Part shown: in pieces, positions 48,631 through 59,050 of the stretch | Layout: each line of letters opens with the position of its first letter | How positions within the stretch are numbered: position 1 is the first letter of the stretch | Assembly (NCBI GenBank): GCA_036245525.1 | Contig: BTPG01000001.1 | Coordinates: forward strand, 223,009,409-223,073,408 | DNA length: 64,000 nt | Reading direction: 5' to 3' | DNA from: Semisulcospira habei | Taxonomy: Eukaryota; Mollusca; Gastropoda; Semisulcospiridae | Program-made: the position numbers and the translations under genes | The notes under the pieces: model-generated | What the model saw: the letters and a program-made list of their open reading frames with translations, nothing else | Told to the model about the DNA's origin: nothing | Databases searched by the model: none

Positions 48631-50060
48631 CTGCAGACAGCAGACACAAACTGCACTGATCATGAGACAGGGGCACAAACAAACAAGTCTATTATCAATA
48701 GCAGAGAATTAACCCTTTCACTGACAATGCATGCACATTTTTGTCTTTGAAAGCAAGGCAATATTCAACATGGAATAATCCCATCAATCCGAAAAAACAC
48801 AGATATGAATCAGGTCAGCAAGAGGCAAAGAACCTCATGAGCCCCTGCGACTGCCGGGGCTCATGGGGTTCTTTGCCTCTTGCAGTTGGCGACGTTCACA
48901 TTTTTTCTGGCAGCAAACGGGGGATTAAAGCAAACACGGAAGTTACTACAGCCATCTTGTCCGCTGGCCTCTAATTTTGGAGCTTGTGGCCTGCGCTTCC
49001 TGCCGCAAGGTCTAAAATCACAGACCAGTACGCATTAGAAGCTGCAGTTCATATGTTACAATGTGTAACCCCCTCTCTGCAGACAAAAACTGAACACTGC
49101 CCAGCTGCAAGAGGTATAGATCGGCATGAACCCCCGCAGATGTGAGGGCTCATATGGATCTATTCCTCATGCTGAAACCACTTTGTATCTATGTTCCTCT
49201 GATTCTTTGGTATCTTTGACACTGAAATGACAATGATTTCAAAAACAATTTAAATCCACAGTCAGGGAAGGGGCGAACAGCCCTCCGCAGCCTTTGCCCT
49301 TTTCATCGATACACTACTGCTTGAAATAAATTTGAACATGATAGTTCAAAGGTGGTGCCAGAATACCTTGGCGCCAGAGGGCGCCAAGGTATTCTGGCAC
49401 CACCCTTGAACTAACATTTTTTCTGTCTCGTACTCTGTAATGTAGCCTTCATAGGACAATAAGCAAATTTTACAAAAACCAGCTTCAGGATGTACTGGGT
49501 TAATGTTCCAGCTGAAGTCAGCTGATGACATCAGCCTCTGCCCGAGGCAATTCTCAATGAATGTTTTGTTGATGTGACCAGTTCAACCAGTCAACTCTAC
49601 AAATGACGACATCAAGTTTAACCCATATCATGCTGGGGCTAAAAGCTTCAAATTTGTACATTGCCATATGCAAGCTACATTATAGTACTTACAGATCAGG
49701 ATAGAGACCAATGGCTTTAGTTTTAGTTCAAGGGTAGTGCTGGAATAGCTTTGCGCCTAGAGGCGCCAAGCTATTCTGGCACTACCTTTAAACTATTTTA
49801 GTCAAAATTATTTCACACACTTGTGCATTCCGAATGATAAGGGTTAAGCCAAATCAGCCCAACATTTTGGGCAAAGAAACCAGGACAGGCATACATAGAC
49901 AGGCACAGCAAATATACATAACCCCTGCCCCGCCAGGTGGGTGGGGATGATGGGAAGGGGGCAGGGGTTGGGTGGGGGGGAGTGTGGGAGGTTGGGGGCG
50001 GGGAGCACCTGAGCTGGAGGGGTGGGGGAGTGGAGGTCGTATAACAAAATTTTTACCTAC
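48631..50060. repeat. POLRMT intron with H2 and H1 hairpins
   Basis: H2 palindromes lie at 48818-48883 (near perfect: GCAAGAGGCAAAGAACC... and its complement) and 49107-49171. H1 palindromes lie at 49342-49414 (GCCAGAATACCTTGGCGCC pairing with its complement) and 49724-49795. A G-rich stretch lies at 49930-50035. No coding exon is seen. Confidence 0.65.
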
Positions 50061-50102
50061 CGCCAGCAGAATGTGGTTTGGCCATATCTTCTGTGGAGTA
50101 TC
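50061..50102 (-). CDS. POLRMT: POLRMT 42-bp microexon
   Basis: Encodes DTPQKIWPNHILLA. The acceptor TCATGTCCACAG ends at 50103 and the donor is GTAGGT at 50060. In-phase joining to both neighbours gives IWPNHILLA-LGKLLYD, matching the WP...LGKLL arrangement of animal POLRMT. The small size makes it the least certain exon. Confidence 0.75.
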
Positions 50103-50511
50103 CTGTGGACATGAAAAACAAGATGGGATTTCCATCCTGAAGTTGTTCCCATTTATTACACTTCCTTCGTGAAAATGAGCGATGAGATTATATTTTATGA
50201 GCTTGACACATCTGAACAAGTAAGAAAACATAGGAATTTATCATGTTATGCCTCACACCATAAGTCTATTGTTCATGTATGAAGTGCTTGTATCTATACG
50301 TGCAATGTTGTGAGCGACACGTGTGCTGCAACAGGCCTATTGCATAGCTGTTTTAAGACAGGATGTATACTGAACATGTAGATCTATTAGTCAATTTTGC
50401 AATAAAGCATTCTTATCAAATGTATGACAAAATTTGATAATTTTTTTGTTGAATCGGGTTAACTCATTTGAGATGTGCCGCCTCCTGTACTTAGATACAA
50501 AAAAGACATAC

Positions 50512-50628
50512 CAATGATGGCCCCTCCTGTGACTGAGCAACAATGCCTTGCCACAGCTGTCGATGTGAATCCAGGTCAAGGTCAGGGGCATTATATTGGT
50601 CCAAGTAGTCCTTGTACAACTGGCTCAC
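50512..50628 (-). CDS. POLRMT: POLRMT exon (VSQLYKDYLDQYN), N-terminal domain
   Basis: The 117-bp exon encodes VSQLYKDYLDQYNAPDLDLD followed by SHRQLWQGIVAQSQEG. It belongs to the helical N-terminal region before the polymerase domain, where sequence is less conserved. The acceptor CTTCTGGCTGGCAG ends at 50629 and the donor is GTATGT at 50511. Earlier exons are right of the window or beyond the DIRS elements. Confidence 0.78.
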
Positions 50629-50751
50629 CTGCCAGCCAGAAGACACCAAAATGGAATGTCATTGTTAATCCCCTTGCGCACACAGTTACCTGTTTAATTA
50701 ACCCTTTTTTTCCCCTAATACACCCATTGCTTGAAATAAATTTGACTATGA

Positions 50752-50864
50752 TAGTTCAAGGGTGGTGCCAGAATAGCTTGGCACCTGAGGTGCCAAGCTA
50801 TTCTGTTAGTTATTGGGGTTTAACGCTGAGACGCCAAGCTATTCTGGCACAACTCTTGAACTAA
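50752..50864. repeat. Hairpin H1 copy 4, carrying a 27-bp insertion with target duplication
   Basis: The right arm contains an extra 27 bp (50806-50832, TTAGTTATTGGGGTTTAACG...) flanked by perfect 14-bp duplications GCCAAGCTATTCTG (50792-50805, 50833-50846). The insert matches the LINE/SINE 3' tail. An A-run follows at ~50907-50924. Confidence 0.85.
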
Positions 50865-51035
50865 AATCAGGAATGTAGCTTTCATAGGACAATGAGCAAA
50901 TTGTTAAAAAAAAAAAAAAAAAATGCATCAGGATGTAATGCGTTAGCTGTATGCACAAGGGGGTTAAAATATTTGAAATAATTAAAACAAAATTTGTCTC
51001 TCTTCAAATGAACGCTGTACCTGTCTTATTTCAAA

Positions 51036-51420
51036 GGTCAGGAAGTGTATTTTTTTTTTAAATGTATTTTTTCGAAAAATACTTACCGATGACATTACCG
51101 TATGGAATGGTTCTTAGCTAGGCTAATTTTAGCCAAAATTGTTGTGTACGAGTATGGCAGTGTTGGCAGGTGAGGGGCGTCATAGCCTAGGTGGTAACCC
51201 GAGTAGCCTCCCTTCCATCCCATCCGGGAATGCGCCCCACGGAAGCTCACCAGTCAGTTTCTTAGCGGACTAGCGGCAAGCGGGGCAGGTGGGAGGGTCC
51301 TTCGAGTAATGTCATCGGTAAGTATTTTTCGAAAAAAATACATTTTAAAGAAAAATACATTTGTTTCCTCAAAACACATTACCGATGACATTACAGTATG
51401 GAAGAATCCCGAAGAGGAGG
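51036..51420. repeat. Left terminal block of DIRS C
   Basis: The arm ATGTATTTTTTCGAAAAATA + CTTACCGATGACATTAC recurs inverted near 51310-51350. It is followed by CATTTGTTTCCTCAAAACAC and a direct copy of ACCGATGACATTAC. GGTAAGTATTTTTCG is present on both strands. Confidence 0.8.
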
Positions 51421-51429
51421 CGGGTGCTG

Positions 51430-51841
51430 CTATAATGCCCCTAACCCCCAATACTGGTCACTAGGCCCGCCCTCCCTAAGCAACCTCCCGATAATTTTAG
51501 CTAAGATATCTACGGTGCCCAGGGCGCCGGAAGGGAGTGTTGCGCCGCCACGATGTCTCCCACCAGCGAAGGTTCTGGTGCTGGCTGGAGAAGTCCCTCA
51601 GGTAGAAGCAGGCAAAGGTAGTCTCTGCTCGCCATCCTACGGCCGCCACAATGTCTTAGACAGCACAGCTGCGGTCGAATGCAAGGCTTGCGGGCGAGGC
51701 TCTGACCTCGTGCGCCCTGATGTTCATTCGTTCAGCTGCATCAGGGGAGAGATCTTGGTAGGCGGAGCGTATCACCCATCAGACCCAGGAGGAGATCGTC
51801 TGGGCCGAGATGTCATTTCTACCTGGGGACAATGGGAGGAA
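51430..51841 (-). pseudogene. Tyrosine recombinase C-terminus of DIRS C
   Basis: Minus-strand remnants correspond to the segment just inside the left terminus in DIRS B, with the same order and spacing (GGAAGAATCC...GAGGAGG, then GATGTCTCCCACCAGCG). Stops are frequent. The region is interrupted at 51841 by DIRS D and resumes at 58253. Confidence 0.65.
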
Positions 51842-52215
51842 AAATGAATTTTTCATTAAAATGCATTTTTTTGAAAAATACTTACCGATGGTATTACATA
51901 TAGGAAAAAGCCCCTAGCTGGCATAATTTTAGCCTAAATTTGGTTGTGTCCGTATACGGTATCGTTGGCAGGAGTGGGGCGCCATAGACCAGGTCACAAC
52001 GCGAATAGCCTCCCCTTCTTCCCATCCGGTACAAAGATTACCCGGCATACCTCAGTTTAGTTTCTTAGCGAACTGTGGCAAGTGGGGCAGGTGGGAGGGA
52101 CCTTCGAGTAATACCATCGGTAAGTATTTTTTTAAAAAATGCATTTTGATGAAAAATTCATTTGTTTTCTCAAAACAAACACATTACCGATGGTATTACA
52201 TATAGGAAGAATCCC
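51842..52215. repeat. Left terminal block of DIRS D
   Basis: The arm TGAATTTTTCATTAAAATGC...TTGAAAAATACTTACCGATGG recurs inverted near 52110-52160. It is followed by CATTTGTTTTCTCAAAAC (complement of the joined ends) and the 41-bp complement of the right terminus (to TATAGGAAG). Confidence 0.8.
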
Positions 52216-52299
52216 GAAGAGGAGGTGGGTGCCGCTATAGCGCCCCTACTGCCAACAACATTGCCCACAGACCCGCCCTCCCGCAGCAAACTCCCGATA

Positions 52300-53500
52300 A
52301 TTTTAGCTAAGATACCTGTGGCGCCTAGGGCGCCGGGAGGGAGTGTTGCGCTGCTGCGATGTCTCCCACCAGCGAGAGGTTCTGCCGCTGGGCGGAGAGG
52401 TCCCTCAGGTAGGAGCGGGCGAAAGTGGTCTCAGCTCGCCATCTCACAGCCGCCACAATGTCCTTGACTGCACAGATGCTGTCGAAGTGGGACTTGCGGT
52501 CACGGCTCTGACCTCATGCGCCCTGATGTTCAACATGTGGCTGCATCAGGTCGAGGTCCTGGAAGGCCGGGCGAATCACTCCCCGGAACCAGGAGGAGAA
52601 GGTCTGGGCGGAGATGTCACGTCTACCTGGGGACAAAGGGAGAAACAGGCGGGTGTGTCCTCTGCGCAAGGCTTGGTCCGGCGCAGGCACACACTTACGG
52701 CTCTCACTGGTTCCTATTGTCTGGTCTACCAGGTGGAGTCTGTCACTCGTAAGGGTGGAAAGCCATCAACTGTAGGGCAGCCAAGGCGACCACGACTTGT
52801 CCCGGAAAGGTTGGTACAGTTAGCAGTTGCACGACGCCTTCCGTCCGGAACTGCAAGCAATCTGTGTGTGACAAACAGCGCGTACGTTCACTGACCCTGG
52901 AAGAGGTGGCTAGTACACACGTAAGGCTCTCACCGGGTTCTGAAGTCTGTTCTCCCGCGTGGAGTCCGTCACACGCGCAGGGCGAAACATCTGTCGCCGT
53001 CAGGGAGACCGCGTCCTGGCCAGGAAGATGGTTCAGGTAGCAGTAGCCTGGAGCCGGCCATCTGGCACTGCAAGCAATCTGGGTGTGTGGACAGCGTGCG
53101 TAGTTCACTGACCCTGGAGGCTGAGTCAAGGACCCCAGGAAGCACTCTTCCAAGATACATCCGTCAAGCGCGTCATGTGCAGGGTTCCAACGGACGGGGT
53201 TGCGGCCACGAAAGCCCCCATGGTGGATCCCTCTTGGTCCAAGCGAAGCAGTGCTGGGCGTTCCAGACCGAAGAGACCTTCAGAACTGCGAGGTCTTGCA
53301 GCTACCCGGGTCGGATAAGCGCAATCGCCTGTAGGTGTCGGCGATCATGGTTAGATAGTCCTGAAAGGTAATCGGAGGCCGTCCCTGGGCGTTGAATAGC
53401 CAGAGTAAGCACTCCGTCATCTGGGGCATCGTCAAGTCCGGAGGGAAAGAAGGCTGTCGTCAGTCCCGTCACACAGCGCTCGTCGTCTTCCCTCGTAACT
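52300..53500 (-). pseudogene. Tyrosine recombinase remnant of DIRS D
   Basis: Fragments correspond to the B recombinase in order. The GATGTCTCCCACCAGCG segment near 52360 aligns with B's terminal VGDI region, and ATSSRVSERTRCLSHTDCLQF near 52870 aligns with ATASRVSELHALS. A duplicated version of the latter (SASRVSELRTLSTHPDCLQC) lies near 53100. No long frame remains. Confidence 0.65.
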
Positions 53501-55199
53501 CATCTGGTTGAGGGTCTGCGGGTTGTCTTGGTAGCATCCACTGCCTCCCTAGGGAAGCCTCTGTGGTCGAGGGCTTGCTGCACGATCTCCGGGCGTGGCG
53601 GAGAAGTTCAGGGCACGGCTGTTACGGCGGCTGTCCCGGTTGCTTGAGCATCGTGCGAGTAGTGGGGAGCTGCAGAGGGGGGCATGTGGGGAAGAACTGA
53701 CCCCGACTGGTGAAGAGACAAAGCGCCCCGAGGCAGGAAGATGCCCAGCTAGCTCCGCAAACCTGTAACAAAGGGAATGTCAGACAACCAAGCGTATAAC
53801 TGAGCATTCAATCTCGATGGCGAGCAGAGAAGTTGAAAGATCCGGCCGAAGCGACGACTCCACGCGCAGCTGGCCTCAAGAGCACTAGCATCTCCCATAT
53901 GTACGCCATTCTTCTCCAAGCAGAAGAGGTGTCAGGCTGAAGGCGATCCACTGGCATGTCATCAGTCCTAAGAGAACCGATGAAAGGTACTGAGGGTCGC
54001 TCCTACTCTGCCCTGCTCCCGTCCTACTGGGAGTCCCCTTCGCACAGGACGACCACGCACTCCATCCTCGACGGAATCCACGCGAAGAACCACGTAGTAC
54101 CTGTCCCGTAGCGCAGACAGCCTAGTCGACGACGAAGTGGGCAGGACCCCAGTCTACCGCCCGGCTTGCCAACTGGTTTCGACGTCGAACCTCGAGTTGT
54201 CCCGAAGTCCTGGAGATGCACCGCTGCTCTCAGGACTTGTCTAGCATCTGCCACGACGTCGAGGAACTTGTGTCGAGCCGATAGGACGAAGATCGTGCGC
54301 CATATCCACCGTCTAGTGTACGAGAAGAGTCGACCGTACTGCCGCGGAACTGAGCGCAAACCACCTCTCGGGAAACTAAGTTCCTACCATGCTGTCGTCA
54401 CGTCTAACCCCCGGTACTGGAGCCCCAGGCCGCAGGATCCACAGCGCCGAGCGGGTAACTTCACAAACGGGCTAACGAGAGCGAGTCCATCTGCTCGGGT
54501 CAGGCGCCGCAGAATGCCGGAACTCCAAGTCGTCTCCACCCAGGCAAGCGAACCGCTTCCGCGAGGTCCCGAAGCTGTCGGCTTAGAAGAAGACAGTAGT
54601 GCTTGGTCGCCGCAGAGCACGGTCAGTCCAATGCGATGTCGAGGGTAGCAGCCCGCCGGGAGAAGGATGCGACGAGCCGAGAACTCATCCCAGCAGGAGC
54701 TTAATCTGAACGGTGTGCGTTAAGCCGATGTAGACCGAAGTCGGCCATCGCCGTGAGGTCGGTCGGACCAGTCCTCCCCCGCGCTGACCTCTACGAAGGT
54801 AGACTGCTACTTGCTAGTCATCAGTCGTACGCCGGAGTAGCTGCCACCGACGTTCCCGGGACCGTGCCGTCGGCGTCACCTAACGTCGCCTCCGTCCCTC
54901 GGATGTAAGCCAAAATTCCGGTGCAGAAGACGAACTGCGCCTCCGCGGAAGAGTGGTCCCTGCCAATCCCGTCCGACGGTCTGCGATGACCGCGAGCATG
55001 TCCTGCATCAGTGTCCCTGGGAGACTGCTACCTCCAGCGGTGTAAGCAGCGTGAATCGGCTGTGCCAGCAGTCCCCGTTAGCCTCCTTGTCGGTCTGCAA
55101 GGGGGGCCAAGGAAGTTCTCCAGCGAGCGGTGCCCTGTGTGGCTGACTCTTCCACTTGGTAGGCCACGAGAAGCGTGCAGGACGGTAACTCGAAGCATC

Positions 55200-55500
55200 A
55201 GATCGCAGTCAGTAGCCGCAGCGCAGCGTTGGCAGTGGTGTGGTTGTTTCCCCAAAGCGACGGAGGATGGGCCGCGTCACCAGGTACCGGAACCCCGCAG
55301 CGGCCAGGGAAACGAGGCAGAGAAGTAGGATCACAAAGTTGAAGCAACCAGTGTCTCCCAAGGTGCCCTGAAGCGGGAGAGAGAAGACGGCGACAAGAAC
55401 CCGGAACCCGAACGGTAGAGGAAGAGACTTGAAACGCTTGGACGCGATGAGGGGACCTGCTTCGTTAAGGCCCGAGGAGACTCCCTCTTCTATCTCCACG
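55200..55500 (-). pseudogene. gag fragment of DIRS D
   Basis: KRFKSLPLPFGFRVLVAVFS (near 55430-55370) matches KRFKSLPQPPGFKELRDVFS of DIRS B gag. It is flanked by unreadable sequence in other frames. Confidence 0.65.
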
Positions 55501-56139
55501 TAGTTGGCGGCGAATCCAAGACCTCTCGGTCCTGCGAGCGTAGCGACGTGGAGGAGCTATCATCGCCCAGCAACGGCGAACGACGTCCTCTGGAGCCAAG
55601 CGGAAGGAGCCGTCTGTCCCACACGTGGGAGAAGAGATGTCTAACTGCTCCGAAGACCGGGGAACCCCGGGCGGCAGCGATCCGACGAAGGTGGACACAG
55701 CACTTGGAAAGAACAGTGTAGTCTCAGAGGGCCGGTCCCACGAACTCGAACGGCGACGAAGAGGCTTCGGAGCGCTGGTCTTCCCATAGTGTAGCGACCC
55801 AATGGAACTGGGACGTCGTCGCCTGTTCCTCTCGTACCCCTGGTCTCTGTGTAGTGAGCATACGCTACTGAAGTCAGGCGAACTGTATGATCGTGACCGC
55901 TCTCAGGGAACGGGGTCCCATCGTGGGGTCGTCTCTCCGCACTGCCTCTGGAGCGGGCTCTCGTCTCCACGGTCGGGGCGAGAGGGCGTGGCCCAACATC
56001 ACTAAGCTGGGATTTTGGCGTGTGAAGTGCAGCGGTCCTGTAGCACTTGTGGTCGCCGCAAGCAGTAGTAAGTGTCGGTGTAACCCGAGACGGGAGCTGG
56101 CGCCAACGCATGTATAGACCGGGCGAGGGCGCCCAAAAT

Positions 56140-56520
56140 AATAATAATAGTAATAATAATAGTAATAATAATAATTAATTAATTAATTAATTAATGTTTA
56201 TTGAATGACTTTTATTTGATTGTTCCCCCCGTGCACACAAAAGTAATTGCCCTTTAAGGGATAATTAAAGTTATTTGAATTGAATTATAAGAGTCAGTAT
56301 ACAATTCTGTTTCCTCATCTCCATTTTCTCAAAAATGAAGTAATCGGTTCAGTGGTTCGAGAGCTATAGCCTTTTAAAGATAAGAGGTGTTGCGCCCCAG
56401 CGGTCTGGCAAAACAGCTGCGACGCTGGGAATGCAACAGTTTAACACCTGTGGCAAAAGGGTTAAAACGCCTAGCTGGAACGAAAGGCTATAGGAGCCGT
56501 AAAACGACAAAGTAACATAC
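56140..56520. mobile_element. AT-rich insertion in DIRS D, probable LINE 3' end with (TAA)n/(TTAA)n tract
   Basis: A (TAA)n tract and TTAATTAATTAATTAATTAA (56140-56195) precede sequence with CCCTTTAAGGGATAATTAAA and TTTGAATTGAATTA, like the 3' ends of CR1/L2-type LINEs. Composition differs sharply from the surrounding GC-rich element. The exact right limit is unclear. Confidence 0.5.
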
Positions 56521-56639
56521 CCAAACCTTGCACACTACCGCGCAATACATGCTCTCACATACACAGTCGTCACTGACCTGAGCCCGAGAAGCCGAGCTGT
56601 CGTCTCTTTGCATGTTATGTCTACGAATTCTCGCCGGGG

Positions 56640-57315
56640 GCGGGACTGGAAACGTCGTAGGTTCGGTTACCGATGCCAGCCCGGATGAAGTAATTGGTCC
56701 TAGCCATCCCAAGACGGGGGATGCCAGCTATCTCTCCGGCTGGCAAGTGCTCAGGATATGGTATCTTGGTCGCCACGGTAAGGGGCACCTTAGGAGGGCC
56801 CTCCGCGAAAGTTGCGACTTACAAGCTTACTGGTCCGGGACGTCTAGGTCACTGCCGCTGACCTGGGTCCCACCTTGTTATACTGGGCTGGCTCTGTCAG
56901 TCCGTCGCGTGTCCACTCTGGCCTGCGGACGGGCGGTGGAGCGGTCATCTCTCGAGGCCGGGTCCCGGTGTGTACGAGTCCCTTGGGCCACCGTGTGTCT
57001 TCCCTCACGTGGTCGCTTCTGCCTGTCATGACTACGATCCGCTGAGCGAGCCAGGACTGGGAGCGCCGTAGGGTCGGTAGCCGACGCCAGCCCGGCGGCA
57101 GTATCATTGGTTTTAGCCGTCTGAAGCAGAGTTTTGTCAGCTATCCCTCCCGCTGACAAAAGCTCAGGATAAGGTATCTTGGTGGCCACGGTAAGGGTAA
57201 CCTGAGGAGGGCCCTCCGCGATAGTTGCGACTTACATGCTTTACTGGTCCGGGACAACAAAGTCACTGCCACTGACTTGGGTCCCACCTTGTTACTCTTG
57301 GGCGGCTCCGTCAGA
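56640..57315. repeat. Tandem duplication (two ~270-bp copies, ~405-bp spacing) in DIRS D
   Basis: Segments 56640-56905 and 57045-57315 match with interruptions. Shared words include GTATCTTGGT.GCCACGGTAAG, GGAGGGCCCTCCGCGA, AGTTGCGACTTACA and ACTGGTCCGGGAC. Both copies end at TGGCT/CGGCTC.GTCAG. Confidence 0.75.
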
Positions 57316-57349
57316 CGGTCGCTGATAGGAGTCAGACGCTCTCGACGGT

Positions 57350-57540
57350 AAAAACCCCACAGCTGTGACCATCCTTCTTCCAGCCATGGGGCGCCCACAC
57401 CCCAAGCATGGGACGATTCGCATCCTGAACAGGGTAGGCAGACCGCATGCTCATCAGAGGGCCACTGAAAGTCGCCACACATCGTGCAGGTACGAACCTG
57501 GTAACTGCAACAAGAGGGTACAGTGAAGAATGAGCGAGCG
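57350..57540 (-). pseudogene. Cys-rich gag start of DIRS D
   Basis: VRTCTMCGDFQWPSDEHAVC then LPCSGC matches the B module closely. Upstream is CCCTCTTGTTGCAG, an acceptor-like site. The second Cys pair of the module is partly lost (HAWGVGAPW). The WSQLWGFYRRERLTP segment that follows matches B's WSDLWSFYRRERPP. Confidence 0.75.
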
Positions 57541-58049
57541 TGGCCTCTGAGGTCACGCAATAATAAACCGTGCGCGATGGTGAATCGAACATAATCGGCT
57601 ACAATCGAAATCAAACGAGTGTACAGCGCGTGCCGACGCTCGGCGCTCCTCCCCACCCCAGAGCGCCGGTCGAGGGAATTCACCGAGATATTACCTGGCC
57701 ATGGCAGAAAAAGGAGCAAACCCACGTATCTCCAGTGAAGTGGAAACCACCGACAGCAGGTCGTAGCAGCTCGCCACAAGGCACGACCGGGTAGGATACG
57801 CAGGGTCGAAGCAGCGTCAGGTAAGGCCGCAAGCTCGCAGTCCCCACGGCAAAATCCAGTCGGCAAGAGACCCCACGGCCGACGAAGAGAAAACCGTCAC
57901 AGGCGTGAGCACTAGGAATCCCAGCCACGCCACAAGCTCCAAAGTTTCAAAGTCCCAACGCACTAACAGTAAGCCAAGGTCGACAGACGACCGGTCCAAG
58001 TACAAAAAACGCAGAGCTCGAAACAGACACAACCTACTCAGTTGCCAGC

Positions 58050-58252
58050 TAAGAACTAAACTGAGGTATGCCGGGTAATCTTGTACCGGATGGGAAGAAG
58101 GGGAGGCTATTTGGGTTGTGACCTGGTCTATGGCACCCCACTCCTGCCAACGATACCGTATACGGACACAACCAAATTTAGGCTAAAATTATGCCAGCTA
58201 GGGGCTTTTTCCTATATGTAATACCATCGGTAATGTGTTTTGAGAAAACAAA
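58050..58252. repeat. Right terminal inverted repeat of DIRS D
   Basis: Complement of 51880-52090. It ends CCTATATGTAATACCATCGG, then TAATGTGTTTTGAGAAAAC and AAA. Confidence 0.85.
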
Positions 58253-59050
58253 GGTGGGTGCATCCCCTGCGGAGTGGCTTGGTCCGGCGCAGGTACATGC
58301 GTAACACCCTCACCGGGTCCTGTTGTCTGGACTCACGGGGAGAAGCCTGGGTCTCTCAATGGTTGGATGGTGACCAACTGCGGGGTAGCTAAGGAGCTCG
58401 GGTCTTGGCGAGAACGCCGGGTCGGGCAGCAGTTGAACTTTGCCGTCCGTCCGGAACTGCAAACAAGCGGGGGCGTGCTGAAAGTCTTTTTTCTTTTCGC
58501 ACCGCTCGAGGTTCTGCGACCAGGCAGAGACCACTCGAAGGGACTGTGGGGCTGCCGGCGCTAGAGCTCTACAACATGGTAAGGGCCACTCGTCGGGTCT
58601 GTGGGGTTTACCAGTGTTGGACCCCTTACCCATGTTGGGTGTGCAGCTCGCTGATCCTGGAAGCAGACACAAGGGCAGGTAAGAAGCAGATCTTCCGCGT
58701 CATCTGGATCGGTTTGAAGCGGTCAGAGGTGAGCCAAGTAAGGACCCAAGCTAGGTCCCATCGCGGCACCAGGGAGCGCAGGGCGGGACGTTGTAGACAG
58801 AAAAGGGCCATCAGGTCGGCGAGGTCTCGCAGTTACCAGGGTCAGGTCATCCCAAGTGTCGGTACGTGTCAGCGACCATGGCCAGGTAGCCGCGAAAAGG
58901 TGATCGGCGCTGAACGCTGGTAGGTGAACAGCCAGAGGAAGCAGTCCGCCAGCTGAGGAACCGTCAATCCATGGGGGAGAGGTGCATGCCGTCACACCAG
59001 TCGCACAGGACTCGCCACTCCCCTTTGTAGCCTCGTCTGTTCGAGATCTG
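58253..59050 (-). pseudogene. Tyrosine recombinase remnant of DIRS C (N-terminal side)
   Basis: Fragments such as LVPRWDLAWVLTWLTSDRF (near 58770) match LLPRWDLPWVLTWLNSDRF of B. TRKICFLPALVSASRISELH (near 58660) matches the first-Arg region. It is broken by frameshifts. Confidence 0.8.

Larger units (their letters stand above)
51842..58252 (-). mobile_element. DIRS-type retrotransposon D, inserted in the recombinase of DIRS C (~6.4 kb)
   Basis: AAA is at both junctions (51842-51844, 58250-58252). The surrounding C sequence rejoins as CCTGGGGACAATGGGAGG + GGTGGGTGCATCCCC, which parallels D's own CCTGGGGACAAAGGGAG...GGCGGGTGTGTCC at 52630. Long inverted termini pair 51880-52090 with 58050-58235 (ATACCGTATACGGACACAACC). 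Recombinase remnants lie at 52300-53500, gag remnants at 55200-55500 and 57350-57540. An AT-rich insert lies at 56140-56500 and a tandem duplication at 56640-57315. Confidence 0.87.
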
